A DNA stretch of 64,000 nt from Salipiger thiooxidans (GCF_900102075.1 NZ_FNAV01000006.1:238871-302870); one strand, 5' to 3'. Counted from the stretch's first letter, positions 9,876-20,562 are shown. The notes: generated by a model from the sequence alone, not told the origin. Numbers and translations: made by a program.

Positions 9876-9901
9876 AAAGGGACCGCCCGACGGACGGTCC
9901 C
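9876..9901 (-). terminator. Probable terminator of mcd
   Basis: Read on the minus strand: stem GGGACCGTCC / GGGCGGTCCC with a 3-nt loop (one mismatched pair), followed by TTTCCCTTT. It lies 84 bp past the mcd stop, beyond the duplicated fragment. Confidence 0.65.
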
Positions 9902-9916
9902 TGATGTGTTCAAGCC

Positions 9917-9942
9917 GGCAATCACCTGCGCCTGGATCTCGG
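9917..9942 (-). repeat. Partial duplication of the mcd 3' coding end
   Basis: The segment 9918-9942 (GCAATCACCTGCGCCTGGAT...) repeats 10004-10028 inside mcd with one change. On the minus strand it would encode AEIQAQVIA, the penultimate peptide of the enzyme. The two copies are 86 bp apart. Confidence 0.7.
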
Positions 9943-9984
9943 CGTGCCGCCGCGGTACCGCACCCCGGAGGGTCCCCGACATCG

Positions 9985-11673
9985 TCAGCCGAGCAACCGG
10001 CGCGCAATCACCTGTGCCTGGATCTCGGCGGCCCCCTCGAAGATGTTGAGGATGCGGGCGTCGCAGAGGATGCGGCTCACGGTGTATTCCAGCGCGAAGC
10101 CGTTGCCGCCGTGGATCTGCAGCGCGTTGTCGGCGTTGGCCCATGCCACGCGGGCGCCCAGCAGCTTGGCCATGCCGGCTTCGAGATCGCAGCGGATGCC
10201 CTCGTCCTTTTCCCGCGCCGAGAAATAGGTGAGCTGGCGGGCGATCATCAGCTCCACCGCCATCATCGCAAGCTTGCCGGACACGCGCGGGAAGGCGATC
10301 AGCGACTTGCCGAACTGCTTGCGCTCCTCGGCGTAGCGCATGCCCACGTCAAGCGCCGCCTGCGCCACGCCGATGGCGCGCGCCGCGGTCTGGATGCGGG
10401 CGGATTCGAAGGTCTCCATCAGCTGCTTGAAGCCCTTGCCCTCCTCGCCGCCGAGCAGGTTCTCGCCCTGGACCTTGAAGCCGTCGAAGCCGAGCTCGTA
10501 TTCCTTCATGCCGCGGTAGCCCAGCACCTCGATCTCGCCGCCAGTCATGCCCGGGGTCGGGAACGGATCCTCGTCGGTGCCCGGCGTCTTCTCGGCCAGG
10601 AACATCGACAGGCCCTTGTAGTCCGAGGTCGCAGAATCGGTCCGCGCCAGCAGCGTCATCACGTGGGCACGGGCGGCGTGGGTGATCCAGGTCTTGTTGC
10701 CGGTGATCGTGTAGTCGCCGTCCTCGCCCCTGACCGCGCGGGTGCGCAGCGAGCCGAGGTCCGAGCCGGTGTTGGGCTCGGTGAAGACCGCGGTGGGCAG
10801 CTTCTCGCCCGAAGCCAGCGCCGGCAGCCACTTCTGCTTCTGCTCGTCGGTGCCCCCGGCGAGGATCAGCTCGGCGGCGATCTCGGACCGGGTGCCCAGC
10901 GAGCCCACGCCGATGTAGCCGCGCGACAGCTCCTCGGAGACCACGCACATCGACGCCTTCGACAGGCCGAAGCCGCCGTATTCCTCGGGGATGGTCAGGC
11001 CGAAGACGCCCATCTCGGCCAGCTCCTCGATCACCTCCATCGGGATCAGCTGGTCCTTGAGGTGCCACTCGTGTGCGAAGGGTTCGATCTTGTCGACGGC
11101 GTAGCGGCGGAACTGCTCGCGGATCATCTCGAGCTCGTCATCGAGCGCGGTCTTGCCCACGGTGATCTCGGCCGAACGCTCCTGCATCAGCTCCACGAGG
11201 CGGCTGCGGGCGGACTGGGTGTTGCCCCTGGTCATCAGCGTGGTCACGGCGTCGGTGCAGAGCGACATCACCGCGTCGCGGCCAAGGCCCATGTCCTTGA
11301 GGCGCACCATCTCGCCCTGGTTCATCTGGATGCCGCCAACGATCTGGCTCAGGTACTCGCCGAACGCGATCTGGTGGATCAGCGCCTCGACCTCGCCGAA
11401 GCTGCCCTCGGAGGTCAGCTTGTCGGCCCAGTACTGCATCTGGCGCAGGCTTTCGACGTAGGTCGCGAGCCAGGCCAGCCCGTGCGCGGCGAACTGGTTT
11501 TCCTCGATCAGCCGGCCCGAGACGCGGCCATCCTCCTCGACCGTGTCGCGCACCGACTGGCGCGCCATCTCGAGAACTGCTTCCGCCGGCGCGATGGCCG
11601 CCTTGGTCAGGGCCAGCAGATCGTCGAGCAGGATGCTCTGGCCCATTGCCATGTCCTGTCCATCATGTGCCAT
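9985..11673 (-). CDS. mcd: (2S)-methylsuccinyl-CoA dehydrogenase
   Basis: 562-residue acyl-CoA dehydrogenase with an extra ~150-residue N-terminal helical domain (ILLDDLLALTKAAIAPAEAV) before the usual fold. That architecture marks Mcd, which oxidises methylsuccinyl-CoA to mesaconyl-CoA in the ethylmalonyl-CoA pathway for acetyl-CoA assimilation. Family features visible: YGGFGLSKASMCVV, FTEPNTGSDLGSLRTRA (FAD contact), ARIQTAARAIGVAQ and IHGGNGFALEYTVSR. GGGAG lies about 8 nt before the ATG. Other pathway genes (ccr, ecm, mch) are not nearby, which is common. An ordinary acyl-CoA dehydrogenase is the alternative, but length and N-terminus argue for Mcd. Confidence 0.87.
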   Translation of the reverse strand: MAHDGQDMAMGQSILLDDLLALTKAAIAPAEAVLEMARQSVRDTVEEDGRVSGRLIEENQFAAHGLAWLATYVESLRQMQYWADKLTSEGSFGEVEALIHQIAFGEYLSQIVGGIQMNQGEMVRLKDMGLGRDAVMSLCTDAVTTLMTRGNTQSARSRLVELMQERSAEITVGKTALDDELEMIREQFRRYAVDKIEPFAHEWHLKDQLIPMEVIEELAEMGVFGLTIPEEYGGFGLSKASMCVVSEELSRGYIGVGSLGTRSEIAAELILAGGTDEQKQKWLPALASGEKLPTAVFTEPNTGSDLGSLRTRAVRGEDGDYTITGNKTWITHAARAHVMTLLARTDSATSDYKGLSMFLAEKTPGTDEDPFPTPGMTGGEIEVLGYRGMKEYELGFDGFKVQGENLLGGEEGKGFKQLMETFESARIQTAARAIGVAQAALDVGMRYAEERKQFGKSLIAFPRVSGKLAMMAVELMIARQLTYFSAREKDEGIRCDLEAGMAKLLGARVAWANADNALQIHGGNGFALEYTVSRILCDARILNIFEGAAEIQAQVIARRLLG

Positions 11674-11819
11674 GAATCACTCCCTTCTCCTGGTCGGGTC
11701 GGAGATAGTCACTTTGCAGGTGCAGCGCAACATAAATGCGCCAAAGACGCTACCGCGGTTTTATTATTGCGCATTAAATTCTGCCGGGACTTGCCCTAAG
11801 AGCATGATATGAGCAGCCC

Positions 11820-12590
11820 ATGGACAGTTTGCTTACCCTGATTTCCCCTTCCGCGCTGGTTCTTTCTTTCGGAGTCGCGCTTCTCGCTGGCCTCGTGAAG
11901 GGCATGGTGGGCTTTGCGATGCCGATGATCCTGATTTCCGGGCTCGGCAGCTTCCTGTCGCCCGAGCTGGCGCTGGCCGGGCTGATCCTGCCGACGCTCG
12001 CGACCAATGCCATCCAGGCGTTGCAGCACGGCGCCGGGGCGGCGCTGGGATCGCTGCGCAGGTTCCGCATCTTCCTCGGCTGCGGCCTCACCTTCCTGCT
12101 GCTGTCGTCGCAGCTGGTGCGGGTGCTCCCGGTCGAGGTGCTGCTGGCGATGATCGGCGCGCCGGTGGCGGTGTTCTGCGCGCTGCAGATCGCCGGCTGG
12201 CGCCCGCACCTGAAGAACGGCCAGACGCCGCTGGTCGAGGCCACGGTGGGCAGCGTCGCCGGCTTCCTCGGCGGCATGTCCGGGGTCTGGGGCCCGCCCA
12301 TGGTCGCCTACCTGACCGCCATCGACACCGAGAAGCGCGAGCAGATCCGCATCCAGGGTGTGGCCTACGGCCTTGGCGCGGTGGCACTGGTGGCCGCACA
12401 CACGCTCTCGGGGGTGCTCAATGCGCAGACGGTGAAGTTCTCGGCGCTGATGCTGGCCCCCGCCCTGCTGGGCATGTGGGTCGGGATGCGGATCCACGAC
12501 CGCATCGACCAGACCACCTTCCGCCGGATCACGCTCTGGGTGCTGCTGATCGCGGCGCTGAACCTGCTGCGCCGCGCCTTCTTCGCCTGA
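11820..12590 (+). CDS. TauE/SafE family sulfite/organosulfonate exporter-like permease
   Basis: 256 residues with about eight hydrophobic segments and the internally repeated TauE/SafE layout: VALLAGLVKGMVGFAMPM near residue 25 and VGSVAGFLGGMSGVWGPPM near 150. Family members export sulfite, sulfoacetate or related anions; the real substrate here is unknown. Divergent from mcd across 146 bp, convergent with the enolase-family gene. No clear Shine-Dalgarno sequence before the ATG. Confidence 0.85.
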   Translation: MDSLLTLISPSALVLSFGVALLAGLVKGMVGFAMPMILISGLGSFLSPELALAGLILPTLATNAIQALQHGAGAALGSLRRFRIFLGCGLTFLLLSSQLVRVLPVEVLLAMIGAPVAVFCALQIAGWRPHLKNGQTPLVEATVGSVAGFLGGMSGVWGPPMVAYLTAIDTEKREQIRIQGVAYGLGAVALVAAHTLSGVLNAQTVKFSALMLAPALLGMWVGMRIHDRIDQTTFRRITLWVLLIAALNLLRRAFFA

Positions 12591-12606
12591 GCGTTACCGG
12601 CCCGGA

Positions 12607-13731
12607 TCAGCCCAGCGCCGGTTCCGCCGCGTATTTCTCGAGCATTGCCGGGTCCACCTCGACCCCGAGCCCCGGCCCGGTGGGCACGTGTACCCGCCCC
12701 TTCCGCACCGGGAAAGGCTCGGTGAGGATGTCCTCGGAGGCGTAGTAGGTGGACATGTAGTACTCGCAGTCGAGCCGCAGATCGGGCAGCGCCGCCATCA
12801 GGTGCGCCCCCGCCGCGTGGGCGAGCCCGGTCTCGAACATGCAGCCGCCGTAGACCTCGATCCCCGCCGCCCGCGCGATGGCGCCGACCTCGAGCGACCG
12901 CCGGATGCCGCCGGACTTCATCACCTTCAGCGAGAAGATGTCGGCCATGCGGATCTGCGCGCCGTAGAGCGCCTCGCGGACGCCGAACACCGACTCGTCG
13001 GCCATGATCGGCGTGTCGATGACATGGGTGATGTGGGCCAGCGCCTCGCGCTCGTGCATCTTCACCGGCTGCTCGACGAAGGTCGGGCGGAAGGCCTCGA
13101 GATCGCGGATGCAGCGCACCGCGTCATAGGTCGGAAGGCCCTGGTTGTAGTCGATGCGCAGGTCGGCCTCGGCGCCGTAGATGCCGCGCAGCTTCTCGAG
13201 CCGCATCAGGTCGAAGGCATGGCCCGCGAAGCCGGTCTTCATCTTGAAGATCCGCACGCCGTCCTCCCACATGGCAGCCACGTCCTCTAGATCCTTGCCG
13301 AAATCGGGATTGGCGACCGAGAAGCTGAGCCGCATGTCCTCGCGCATCCGCCCGCCGACCAGTTCGCTTACCGAAAGCCCGCTGATCTTGCCGGCAAGGT
13401 CCAGCAGCGCCATCTCGAGCGCGGCCTTGGCCTCGGCATGGCCGGTGAGCAGCGTCTCGACCAGCGCCATGATCGGCTCGACCTGCACCGGGTCGCGCCC
13501 AAGGAGGTGTTCGCGCAGGTAGACGTGCAGCGCCGCCACCGCACCCTCGGCGGTGCCGGTGAAGACCGGCCAGGGCGCGGCCTCGCCCCAGCCGGTGAGG
13601 CCGGTGTCGGTCCCCAGCTCCAGGATCACCGTGTGGATATCGGCAACGTCGCCGATGCCGTGGGAATGCACCGCCTTGCCGGGGATGCGGATGCGGTGGA
13701 CGCGCAGGGTTCGGATCTTGTGGTCGCTCAT
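12607..13731 (-). CDS. Mandelate racemase/muconate-lactonizing enzyme family protein (enolase superfamily)
   Basis: 374 residues. It has the MLE-subgroup active site: KxK at Lys163/Lys165 (FKMKTG), metal ligands Asp194 (RIDYNQG), Glu220 (FVEQP), Asp245 (MADES), and the opposite-face Lys269 (LKVMKSGG). Such enzymes racemise, epimerise, cycloisomerise or dehydrate carboxylate substrates after alpha-proton abstraction. The start is ATG 13731 with GGGGG upstream; a TTG at 13746 is an alternative. It lies 18 nt behind an Asp/Glu racemase relative, so both probably serve one amino-acid or hydroxy-acid catabolic step. Relatives include cis-3-hydroxyproline dehydratases and dipeptide epimerases; I cannot choose. 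Confidence 0.85.
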   Translation of the reverse strand: MSDHKIRTLRVHRIRIPGKAVHSHGIGDVADIHTVILELGTDTGLTGWGEAAPWPVFTGTAEGAVAALHVYLREHLLGRDPVQVEPIMALVETLLTGHAEAKAALEMALLDLAGKISGLSVSELVGGRMREDMRLSFSVANPDFGKDLEDVAAMWEDGVRIFKMKTGFAGHAFDLMRLEKLRGIYGAEADLRIDYNQGLPTYDAVRCIRDLEAFRPTFVEQPVKMHEREALAHITHVIDTPIMADESVFGVREALYGAQIRMADIFSLKVMKSGGIRRSLEVGAIARAAGIEVYGGCMFETGLAHAAGAHLMAALPDLRLDCEYYMSTYYASEDILTEPFPVRKGRVHVPTGPGLGVEVDPAMLEKYAAEPALG

Positions 13732-13749
13732 CGGCTTGGCCCCCAAATG

Positions 13750-14490
13750 TCAGTAGCGTGGATCGTCGAGCCCGGCGGCGAAGCGGTCCGGGGCCAGCGA
13801 CTGGTGGAACCAGCGCAGGAAGGTGTAGATCGAGAAGACCGGCAGCCCCAGCGCCTTGCGCAGGTCCGCCGCATAGGGCGTCATGTTGGTGCATTCGAGC
13901 ACGATGGCCCCGACCTCGGGGTGTTGGCTCACCAGCGCCCGACCGGCCTGCAGCAGGTCGCGGCGGCAGGCGTCGAAGTCGATGTCGAGCTCGTCGCCGA
14001 GGATCGCGCGGGTAAACTCGGTCCCCGCCTCGGTGCTCATGATCGGTGTGTCGAGCGGCACGTTCGCCGCCGCAAGGTGGGCGTCGGTGAGGGTCGAGGC
14101 CGAGATCGTCAGGATGCCCACGCGCTTGCCCGGCGGCAGCATCGCCTGCACCATCGGCACCTGCATCAGCGACGAGGTCGCCACCGGCACCGGCACGGCG
14201 CTGGCGATCTGGTCCTGCACGATGGAGAGGAAACCGCAGTTGGTGGTGATGCCGTCGCAGCCATGCGCCACCAGATCCTGCGCCGCGGCGATGAAAAGAT
14301 CGACCAGCACCCGCGCGTCCTGCCGCACCACCTTCTCCGGGGTCGCGCTGCGCACGATGCGGAACTGCACCGGGAAGGGCCAGGTGGCGGCGTTGCCGAT
14401 GTCTCCGGGAATGCGCGGGAACCGCGTCTCGAGCATCAGGATGCCCAGGTTGGCCCCAAAGACGGTCTTGCCGCCGCGTTCGGTCGTCAT
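13750..14490 (-). CDS. Aspartate/glutamate racemase family protein
   Basis: 246 residues with the two catalytic cysteines expected for cofactor-independent racemases, Cys85 (TTNCGF) and Cys200 (VLECTNM). The family includes hydantoin racemase, maleate isomerase and Asp/Glu racemases, which act by two-base proton transfer. GGAGAG precedes the ATG. First gene of a two-gene minus operon with the enolase-superfamily enzyme. A possible TTGACA -35 lies at 14541-14546 on the minus strand, but the matching -10 is poor. Exact substrate unknown. Confidence 0.85.
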   Translation of the reverse strand: MTTERGGKTVFGANLGILMLETRFPRIPGDIGNAATWPFPVQFRIVRSATPEKVVRQDARVLVDLFIAAAQDLVAHGCDGITTNCGFLSIVQDQIASAVPVPVATSSLMQVPMVQAMLPPGKRVGILTISASTLTDAHLAAANVPLDTPIMSTEAGTEFTRAILGDELDIDFDACRRDLLQAGRALVSQHPEVGAIVLECTNMTPYAADLRKALGLPVFSIYTFLRWFHQSLAPDRFAAGLDDPRY

Positions 14491-14649
14491 CGTCGCTCTC
14501 CTGTCCGCACCCGGCGCAGAACGCGCCCGGGCGCGGGCAGTGTCAAGGGGTGCCGCTTCTGATGCCCAAGGCCAGGACCAGCATTGCCCGCAGGGTGACC
14601 AACCGGCCGGGCGCCCTGCCCCGGAGAAGCGCTTACCCCAGGCGGTCGC

Positions 14650-16134
<1,485 letters not shown>

Positions 16135-16225
16135 CTCTCCCCCCGATAGTCTGCGTCACACGCGGCGCTCAGGCCGCAACAGTTTGCGGGCGATGTCAAT
16201 TCGCCCCGATCATTTTGCCTGTCGC

Positions 16226-17815
16226 TCAGCCCACGGCCCGGGTCTCGTGCCGGCGCCGCGCCGCCATGTAATCCTCGAGCGCAGCGACCTGCGGCTCCGA
16301 CAGGTGCAGGCCCAGCTTTGTGCGCCGCCAGAGCACGTCCTCGGCGGTGCGGGCGAATTCCTTGGTCATCAGCCAGTCGACCTCGGCACCGCAGAGCGTC
16401 GCACCGAAATCCGGTCCGAGGTCGTCGGCGATGCGCGGAGAGCCCAGCGCCTGCACCGCCTCGGTGCCGTAGGTGCGCACCAGCCGCCGGGCCCAGCGGT
16501 CCGACAGGAACGGGCAGGCCTTCTGCAGATCGAAGATCTGGCGGTCGACGCCATCCGCCGGGAAATCCCCGCCGGGCAGCGGCGCGCCGGCGGTCCACGG
16601 GTCGGTGACGCCGCTGATGTGCTCTCCGATGCGGGCCATCGCGCCCTCGGCCAGGCGCCGGTAGGTGGTGATCTTGCCGCCGAACACGTTCAGCACCGGC
16701 GCCCCGCCGGCGCCCTCGACCTTGAGCGTGTAGTCCCGTGTCGCCGCCGTGGCGCTGGTCGCGCCGTCATCGTAGAGCGGCCGCACGCCGGAATAGGTCC
16801 AGACCACGTCGTCCTTCGTGATCTCGCGCTTGAAGTAGCGGTTGGCGAAGGCGATCAGGTAATCGCGTTCCTCGGGGGTACAGACCGGCGGGCTGTCGGG
16901 GTCGTGGTGTTCCGCGTCGGTGGTGCCGATCAGGGTGAAATCCTGCTCGTAGGGAATGGCGAAGATGATCCGCCCGTCGGTGCCCTGGAAGAAGTAGCAC
17001 TTGTCATGATCGTAGAGCTTGCGCGTAACGATGTGCGAGCCGCGCACCAGCCGCACACCTTCGTTCACGTTGAGATGAACGGTGTCCTTGATGATCTCGC
17101 CGACCCACGGACCGCCCGCGTTCACCAGCATCCGCGCACGGTGCACGGCGGTCTCGCCGGTCTCGGTATCACGGGTCTCGACCCGCCAGACGCCGTACTC
17201 GCGCGCCGCCGAGAGCACCTTGGTGCGGGTGAGGATGGTCGCGCCGCGCGCCTCGGCATCGCGGGCGTTCAGCACCACGAGGCGCGAATCCTGCACCCAG
17301 CAGTCGGAATATTCGTAGGCGGTCTCGAAGCGGTCGTCGATCGGCGCGCCCTCGGGGGTGCCGGGCAGGCTCAGCGAGGTGGTGCCGGGCAGGATCTTCC
17401 GGCCACCGAGATGGTCGTACATGAAGAGCCCCAGCCGGATCAGCCAGGCCGGGCGGCGGCCCTTCATCCACGGCATCACGGTCGTAAGAAGCTTCGAGGT
17501 CGGCGTCTCGCTCTCGAACCGCATCGAAGGGTGGTAGGGCAGCACGAAGCGCATCGGCCAGCTGATGTGGGGCATCGCGCGCAGCAGGGTCTCGCGCTCG
17601 ATCAGCGCTTCGCGGACGAGGCGGAATTCGAAGTACTCGAGGTAGCGCAGGCCGCCGTGGAAGAGCTTGGTCGAGGCAGAGGACGTGGCGGAGGCAAGGT
17701 CGTTCATCTCTGCCAGCGTGACCGAGAGGCCGCGGCCCGCGGCGTCGCGTGCGATGCCGCAGCCGTTGATGCCACCACCGATGATAAAGAGGTCCGTCGC
17801 GTCGCTCTCTTCCAT
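16226..17815 (-). CDS. glpD: Glycerol-3-phosphate dehydrogenase, aerobic FAD type
   Basis: 529 residues from the chosen start (MEESDATDLFIIGGG). The FAD-binding dinucleotide fold GGGINGCGIARDAAGRG is at residues about 12-28, followed by the DAO-type core and the C-terminal GlpD helical domain (about 400-520). It oxidises glycerol-3-phosphate to dihydroxyacetone phosphate and passes electrons to quinone at the membrane. AGGG lies ~7 nt before ATG 17815; an upstream extension to 17863 is unlikely. First gene of the glpD-glpK operon, with repeated TTTTCG elements upstream. Confidence 0.96.
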   Translation of the reverse strand: MEESDATDLFIIGGGINGCGIARDAAGRGLSVTLAEMNDLASATSSASTKLFHGGLRYLEYFEFRLVREALIERETLLRAMPHISWPMRFVLPYHPSMRFESETPTSKLLTTVMPWMKGRRPAWLIRLGLFMYDHLGGRKILPGTTSLSLPGTPEGAPIDDRFETAYEYSDCWVQDSRLVVLNARDAEARGATILTRTKVLSAAREYGVWRVETRDTETGETAVHRARMLVNAGGPWVGEIIKDTVHLNVNEGVRLVRGSHIVTRKLYDHDKCYFFQGTDGRIIFAIPYEQDFTLIGTTDAEHHDPDSPPVCTPEERDYLIAFANRYFKREITKDDVVWTYSGVRPLYDDGATSATAATRDYTLKVEGAGGAPVLNVFGGKITTYRRLAEGAMARIGEHISGVTDPWTAGAPLPGGDFPADGVDRQIFDLQKACPFLSDRWARRLVRTYGTEAVQALGSPRIADDLGPDFGATLCGAEVDWLMTKEFARTAEDVLWRRTKLGLHLSEPQVAALEDYMAARRRHETRAVG

Positions 17816-17865
17816 GAGTTGCCCTGCCTTCTGCTTGTTCCGGCGCCACAGTGATACGACCATGA

Positions 17866-17907
17866 TTGCGCGTTTCGCAACCGTTGGTTTTCGTTTTCGT
17901 TCGTTTT
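17866..17907 (-). promoter_or_regulatory. Candidate GlpR operator region upstream of glpD
   Basis: Within the 335-bp glpD-lepB spacer (17816-18150, otherwise without genes) lie an inverted repeat TTGCG-N5-CGCAA (17866-17880) and tandem TTTTCG TTTTCG TTCG (17888-17903). DeoR-family glycerol repressors bind TTCG-type repeats in several proteobacteria, so these are reasonable operator candidates. No glpR is in the window to support this directly. Confidence 0.4.
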
Positions 17908-18090
17908 CCCGTCACCGGCAATCGTGCCGGGCGACGGTTTCCGAGGGTTTCCTAACTCAATCCAATGGCCCCACCGAATGTTCCGCCCCTCGCCCGAGGT
18001 TTGCGAAAAACCGCGAACCGGTCCGGGCCTCGGATCGCCGGGTCAGGCGGCCCGGCCCGGGGCGCGCGACGGCCGGGACCGGCTGCCGCC

Positions 18091-18120
18091 TTGACACTTC
18101 GGGGCCTCCCCCCCATGAAA
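18091..18120 (+). promoter_or_regulatory. lepB: Candidate promoter of the lepB-rnc operon
   Basis: Consensus TTGACA (18091-18096), then ATGAAA (18115-18120) 18 nt later as a modest -10. Because this -10 covers the ATG at 18115, translation must begin downstream, which supports ATG 18151 as the lepB start. Confidence 0.5.
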
Positions 18121-18150
18121 CCGGAGCAACCGGAACAAGAGGCAGTGTTC

Positions 18151-18984
18151 ATGGCGAAAGAGAAGGAAAAGGGCGGGATCCTGGAGACCGTCAAGACGAT
18201 CGTCTACGCCCTGCTGATCGCAGGCGTTTTCCGCACCCTGTTCTTCCAGCCGTTCTGGATTCCCTCGGGTTCGATGAAGGACACGCTGCTGATCGGCGAC
18301 TTCCTGTTCGTGAACAAGATGAGCTACGGCTATTCCTACGCCTCCTGCCCCTCGATCCGCCTGCCGCAGATCGGCATCGACATCGACGCCAAGGACATCT
18401 GCGGATGGCTCGGCGGCGACAACGAGCGCCTTTTCGGCTCGGAGCCCGAGCGCGGCGACATCGTGGTGTTCCGCCACCCGGTCCACGGCACCGACTTCAT
18501 CAAGCGCCTGATCGGACTGCCCGGCGACCGCATCCAGGTCAAAAACGGCCTGCTCTACATCAACGATGAGCCCGTCCAGGTCGAGCGCAACGGCACCTTC
18601 ACCGAGGTCGCCGAGCCGCAGGGCCCGCAGCAGCTACGCCCGCGCTGCGAGAACGGCCCGGTGGGCACCGGCGGCACCTGCGAGAAATCGCGCTGGACCG
18701 AGACCCTTCCGAACGGCAAGACTCATGACATCCTGAACATCGCGATGCAGGGATCGGACAATACCGGAGTCTACACCGTGCCCGCTGGTCACTATTTCAT
18801 GATGGGCGACAACCGCGACAACTCGTCCGACAGCCGCGTGCCGAACGCCGCAGGTGGCGTCGGCTTCGTTCCCTTCGAAAACCTGATCGGCAAGGCCAAT
18901 CGCGTGGTGTTCTCGTCCGCGGGCAACTCCATGCTCTACTTCTGGACTTGGCGCGCCAACCGCTTCTTCCACAAACTGCAATGA
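18151..18984 (+). CDS. lepB: Signal peptidase I
   Basis: 277 residues. One N-terminal membrane segment (about 14-34) is followed by the catalytic Ser41 ([11 protein letters not shown]) and general base Lys118 ([12 protein letters not shown]), with the box-E signature [11 protein letters not shown] near 215. It cleaves signal peptides from exported pre-proteins on the periplasmic face of the inner membrane. AGAGG lies 8 nt before ATG 18151; upstream in-frame ATGs at 17965 and 18115 have no ribosome-binding site. It overlaps rnc by 4 bp (ATGA), the conserved alphaproteobacterial lepB-rnc arrangement. Confidence 0.97.
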   Translation: MAKEKEKGGILETVKTIVYALLIAGVFRTLFFQPFWIPSGSMKDTLLIGDFLFVNKMSYGYSYASCPSIRLPQIGIDIDAKDICGWLGGDNERLFGSEPERGDIVVFRHPVHGTDFIKRLIGLPGDRIQVKNGLLYINDEPVQVERNGTFTEVAEPQGPQQLRPRCENGPVGTGGTCEKSRWTETLPNGKTHDILNIAMQGSDNTGVYTVPAGHYFMMGDNRDNSSDSRVPNAAGGVGFVPFENLIGKANRVVFSSAGNSMLYFWTWRANRFFHKLQ

Positions 18985-19664
18985 AACGCTCTGCCGAGAT
19001 AGCCGCGCTCGAGCAGCGTCTCGGCCACCGCTTCGCCGACCCGGAGCGGCTGCGCCGCGCGCTCACCCATTCGTCGATGTCCGCGCCGGGCCGCGAGGAC
19101 AACCAGCGGCTCGAGTTCCTCGGCGACCGCGTGCTGGGCCTTGTCATGGCCGAGGCGCTGCTGTCCGAAGATCGCGGCGCCAGCGAAGGCCAGCTGGCAC
19201 CCCGCTTCAACGCGCTGGTGCGCAAGGAAGCCTGCGCCGAGGTCGCCCGCGAAATCGACCTCGGGGCCGCGCTGAAGCTCGGGCGCTCCGAGATGATGTC
19301 CGGCGGGCGGCGCAAGATGGCGCTGCTGGGCGACGCCATGGAGGCGGTGATCGCGGCGGTCTATCTCGACGCCGGGTTCGGCACCGCCAAGGCGCTGGTG
19401 CTGCGGCTCTGGGGCGACCGCATCGCGCGGGTCGAGGAAGACGCGCGCGACGCCAAGACCTCTCTGCAGGAATGGGCTCAGGCGCGCGGCATGGTGCCGC
19501 CGAGCTACACCGAGGTCGCCCGCGAGGGGCCGGACCACGCACCAGTCTTCACCATCGAGGCCAGGCTCGAGAACGGCGCCGCGGCGCGTGCCACCGCCGG
19601 CTCCAAGCGCAAGGCCGAACAGCAGGCCGCCTCGGGGCTTCTCGACAAGGTGACCAATGGCTGA
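18981..19664 (+). CDS. rnc: Ribonuclease III
   Basis: 227 residues. The RNase III domain carries the signature [11 protein letters not shown] (about 38-48) and acidic metal ligands; the double-stranded RNA-binding domain is at about 155-225 ([11 protein letters not shown]). It processes rRNA precursors and structured mRNAs. It starts within the lepB stop (ATGA) and overlaps the EamA transporter start by 8 bp. The usual next gene, era, is separated from it by two genes here. Confidence 0.97.
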   Translation: MKRSAEIAALEQRLGHRFADPERLRRALTHSSMSAPGREDNQRLEFLGDRVLGLVMAEALLSEDRGASEGQLAPRFNALVRKEACAEVAREIDLGAALKLGRSEMMSGGRRKMALLGDAMEAVIAAVYLDAGFGTAKALVLRLWGDRIARVEEDARDAKTSLQEWAQARGMVPPSYTEVAREGPDHAPVFTIEARLENGAAARATAGSKRKAEQQAASGLLDKVTNG

Positions 19665-20562
19665 CGGCGTCGGGCCGGGCCCGGGCAGCGGGCCCGGCGC
19701 GCGCGGCAACGCCCTTGGCGCGCTCTTCATGGTCATCGCCATGACACTCTTCGCGGTCGAGGATTCGCTCTTCAAATCCGTCACCCCCGCCCTGCCCCCC
19801 GGGGTCGCCACGCTGATCTTCGGCCTGACAGGCACCACGCTCTACGTGCTGATGACGCTGCGCGCCGGCGAGCCGGTGCTGCATCCGGCGATCCTGCGGC
19901 CCTCGCTGATGATCCGCACCTTCTTCGAGATCGTCGGGCGGCTGTTCTTCGCCCTGTCGCTGGCCTACACGCCGCTGTCGGTCACCTCGTCGATCCTTCA
20001 GGCGGCACCGCTCGTGGTGACCGCGGGCGCGGCGCTCCTGCTGAACGAGACGGTGGGCCCCCGGCGCTGGGCCGCCATGGCCATCGGCTTCGTCGGCGTG
20101 CTGATGATCCTGCGCCCCACCCCGGACGCCTTCCGCCCCGACGCGCTGCTGGCGGTGGCTGGGATGATCGGATTCGCCATGCGCGACCTCTTCACCCGCG
20201 CGAGCCCGCCCGCGGTCTCGGCCAACCAGCTGGGCGTTCTGGGCTTTGCGGTCATCGTCACCGCGGGCCTGCTGATGCTGCCCTTCGACCCGACCCCGCC
20301 GCGCCTGCCCGACGCGGGCGAGCTCTGGCGGCTGCTGCTGACCGGCGTCGTGGGCGTGACCGCCTATACCGCGCTCACCCGCGCGATGCGCAGCGGCGAG
20401 GTCTCGGTGGTCGCGCCGTTCCGCTACTCACGTCTGCTGGTCGCGTTGCTCTTCGCCTTCCTCTTCTTCGGCGAGCGCCCCGACCTCTGGACCCTCGCCG
20501 GTGGCGCGCTGATCGTCACGAGCGGGCTCTACACCCTGATCCGCAGCGCCCGCAAAGGCTGA
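19657..20562 (+). CDS. DMT superfamily transporter (EamA domain)
   Basis: 301 residues with ten hydrophobic segments arranged as two EamA repeats (about 20-150 and 165-295), e.g. [16 protein letters not shown] and [14 protein letters not shown]. These proteins export metabolites or amino acids in exchange for protons; no substrate can be assigned. Its ATG overlaps the rnc end by 8 bp, so it has been inserted into, or adopted by, the lepB-rnc-era operon. Confidence 0.85.
   Translation: MADGVGPGPGSGPGARGNALGALFMVIAMTLFAVEDSLFKSVTPALPPGVATLIFGLTGTTLYVLMTLRAGEPVLHPAILRPSLMIRTFFEIVGRLFFALSLAYTPLSVTSSILQAAPLVVTAGAALLLNETVGPRRWAAMAIGFVGVLMILRPTPDAFRPDALLAVAGMIGFAMRDLFTRASPPAVSANQLGVLGFAVIVTAGLLMLPFDPTPPRLPDAGELWRLLLTGVVGVTAYTALTRAMRSGEVSVVAPFRYSRLLVALLFAFLFFGERPDLWTLAGGALIVTSGLYTLIRSARKG

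Larger units (their letters stand above)
9590..9984. other. 395-bp intergenic region between mcd and the AhpD-like gene
   Basis: No supported gene. It holds the mcd terminator (9876-9901, minus) and a displaced copy of the mcd 3' end (9917-9942). A minus-strand open frame through it lacks family resemblance and coding bias. Confidence 0.5.

Noticed and set aside
9591..10007. Minus-strand open frame between mcd and the AhpD-like gene
   Set aside because: No family resemblance, poor coding bias and overlap with the mcd terminator.
17965..18150. N-terminal extension of lepB
   Set aside because: ATG 18115 falls in the probable -10 box and the extension is low-complexity; ATG 18151 has an RBS and gives a standard N-terminus.
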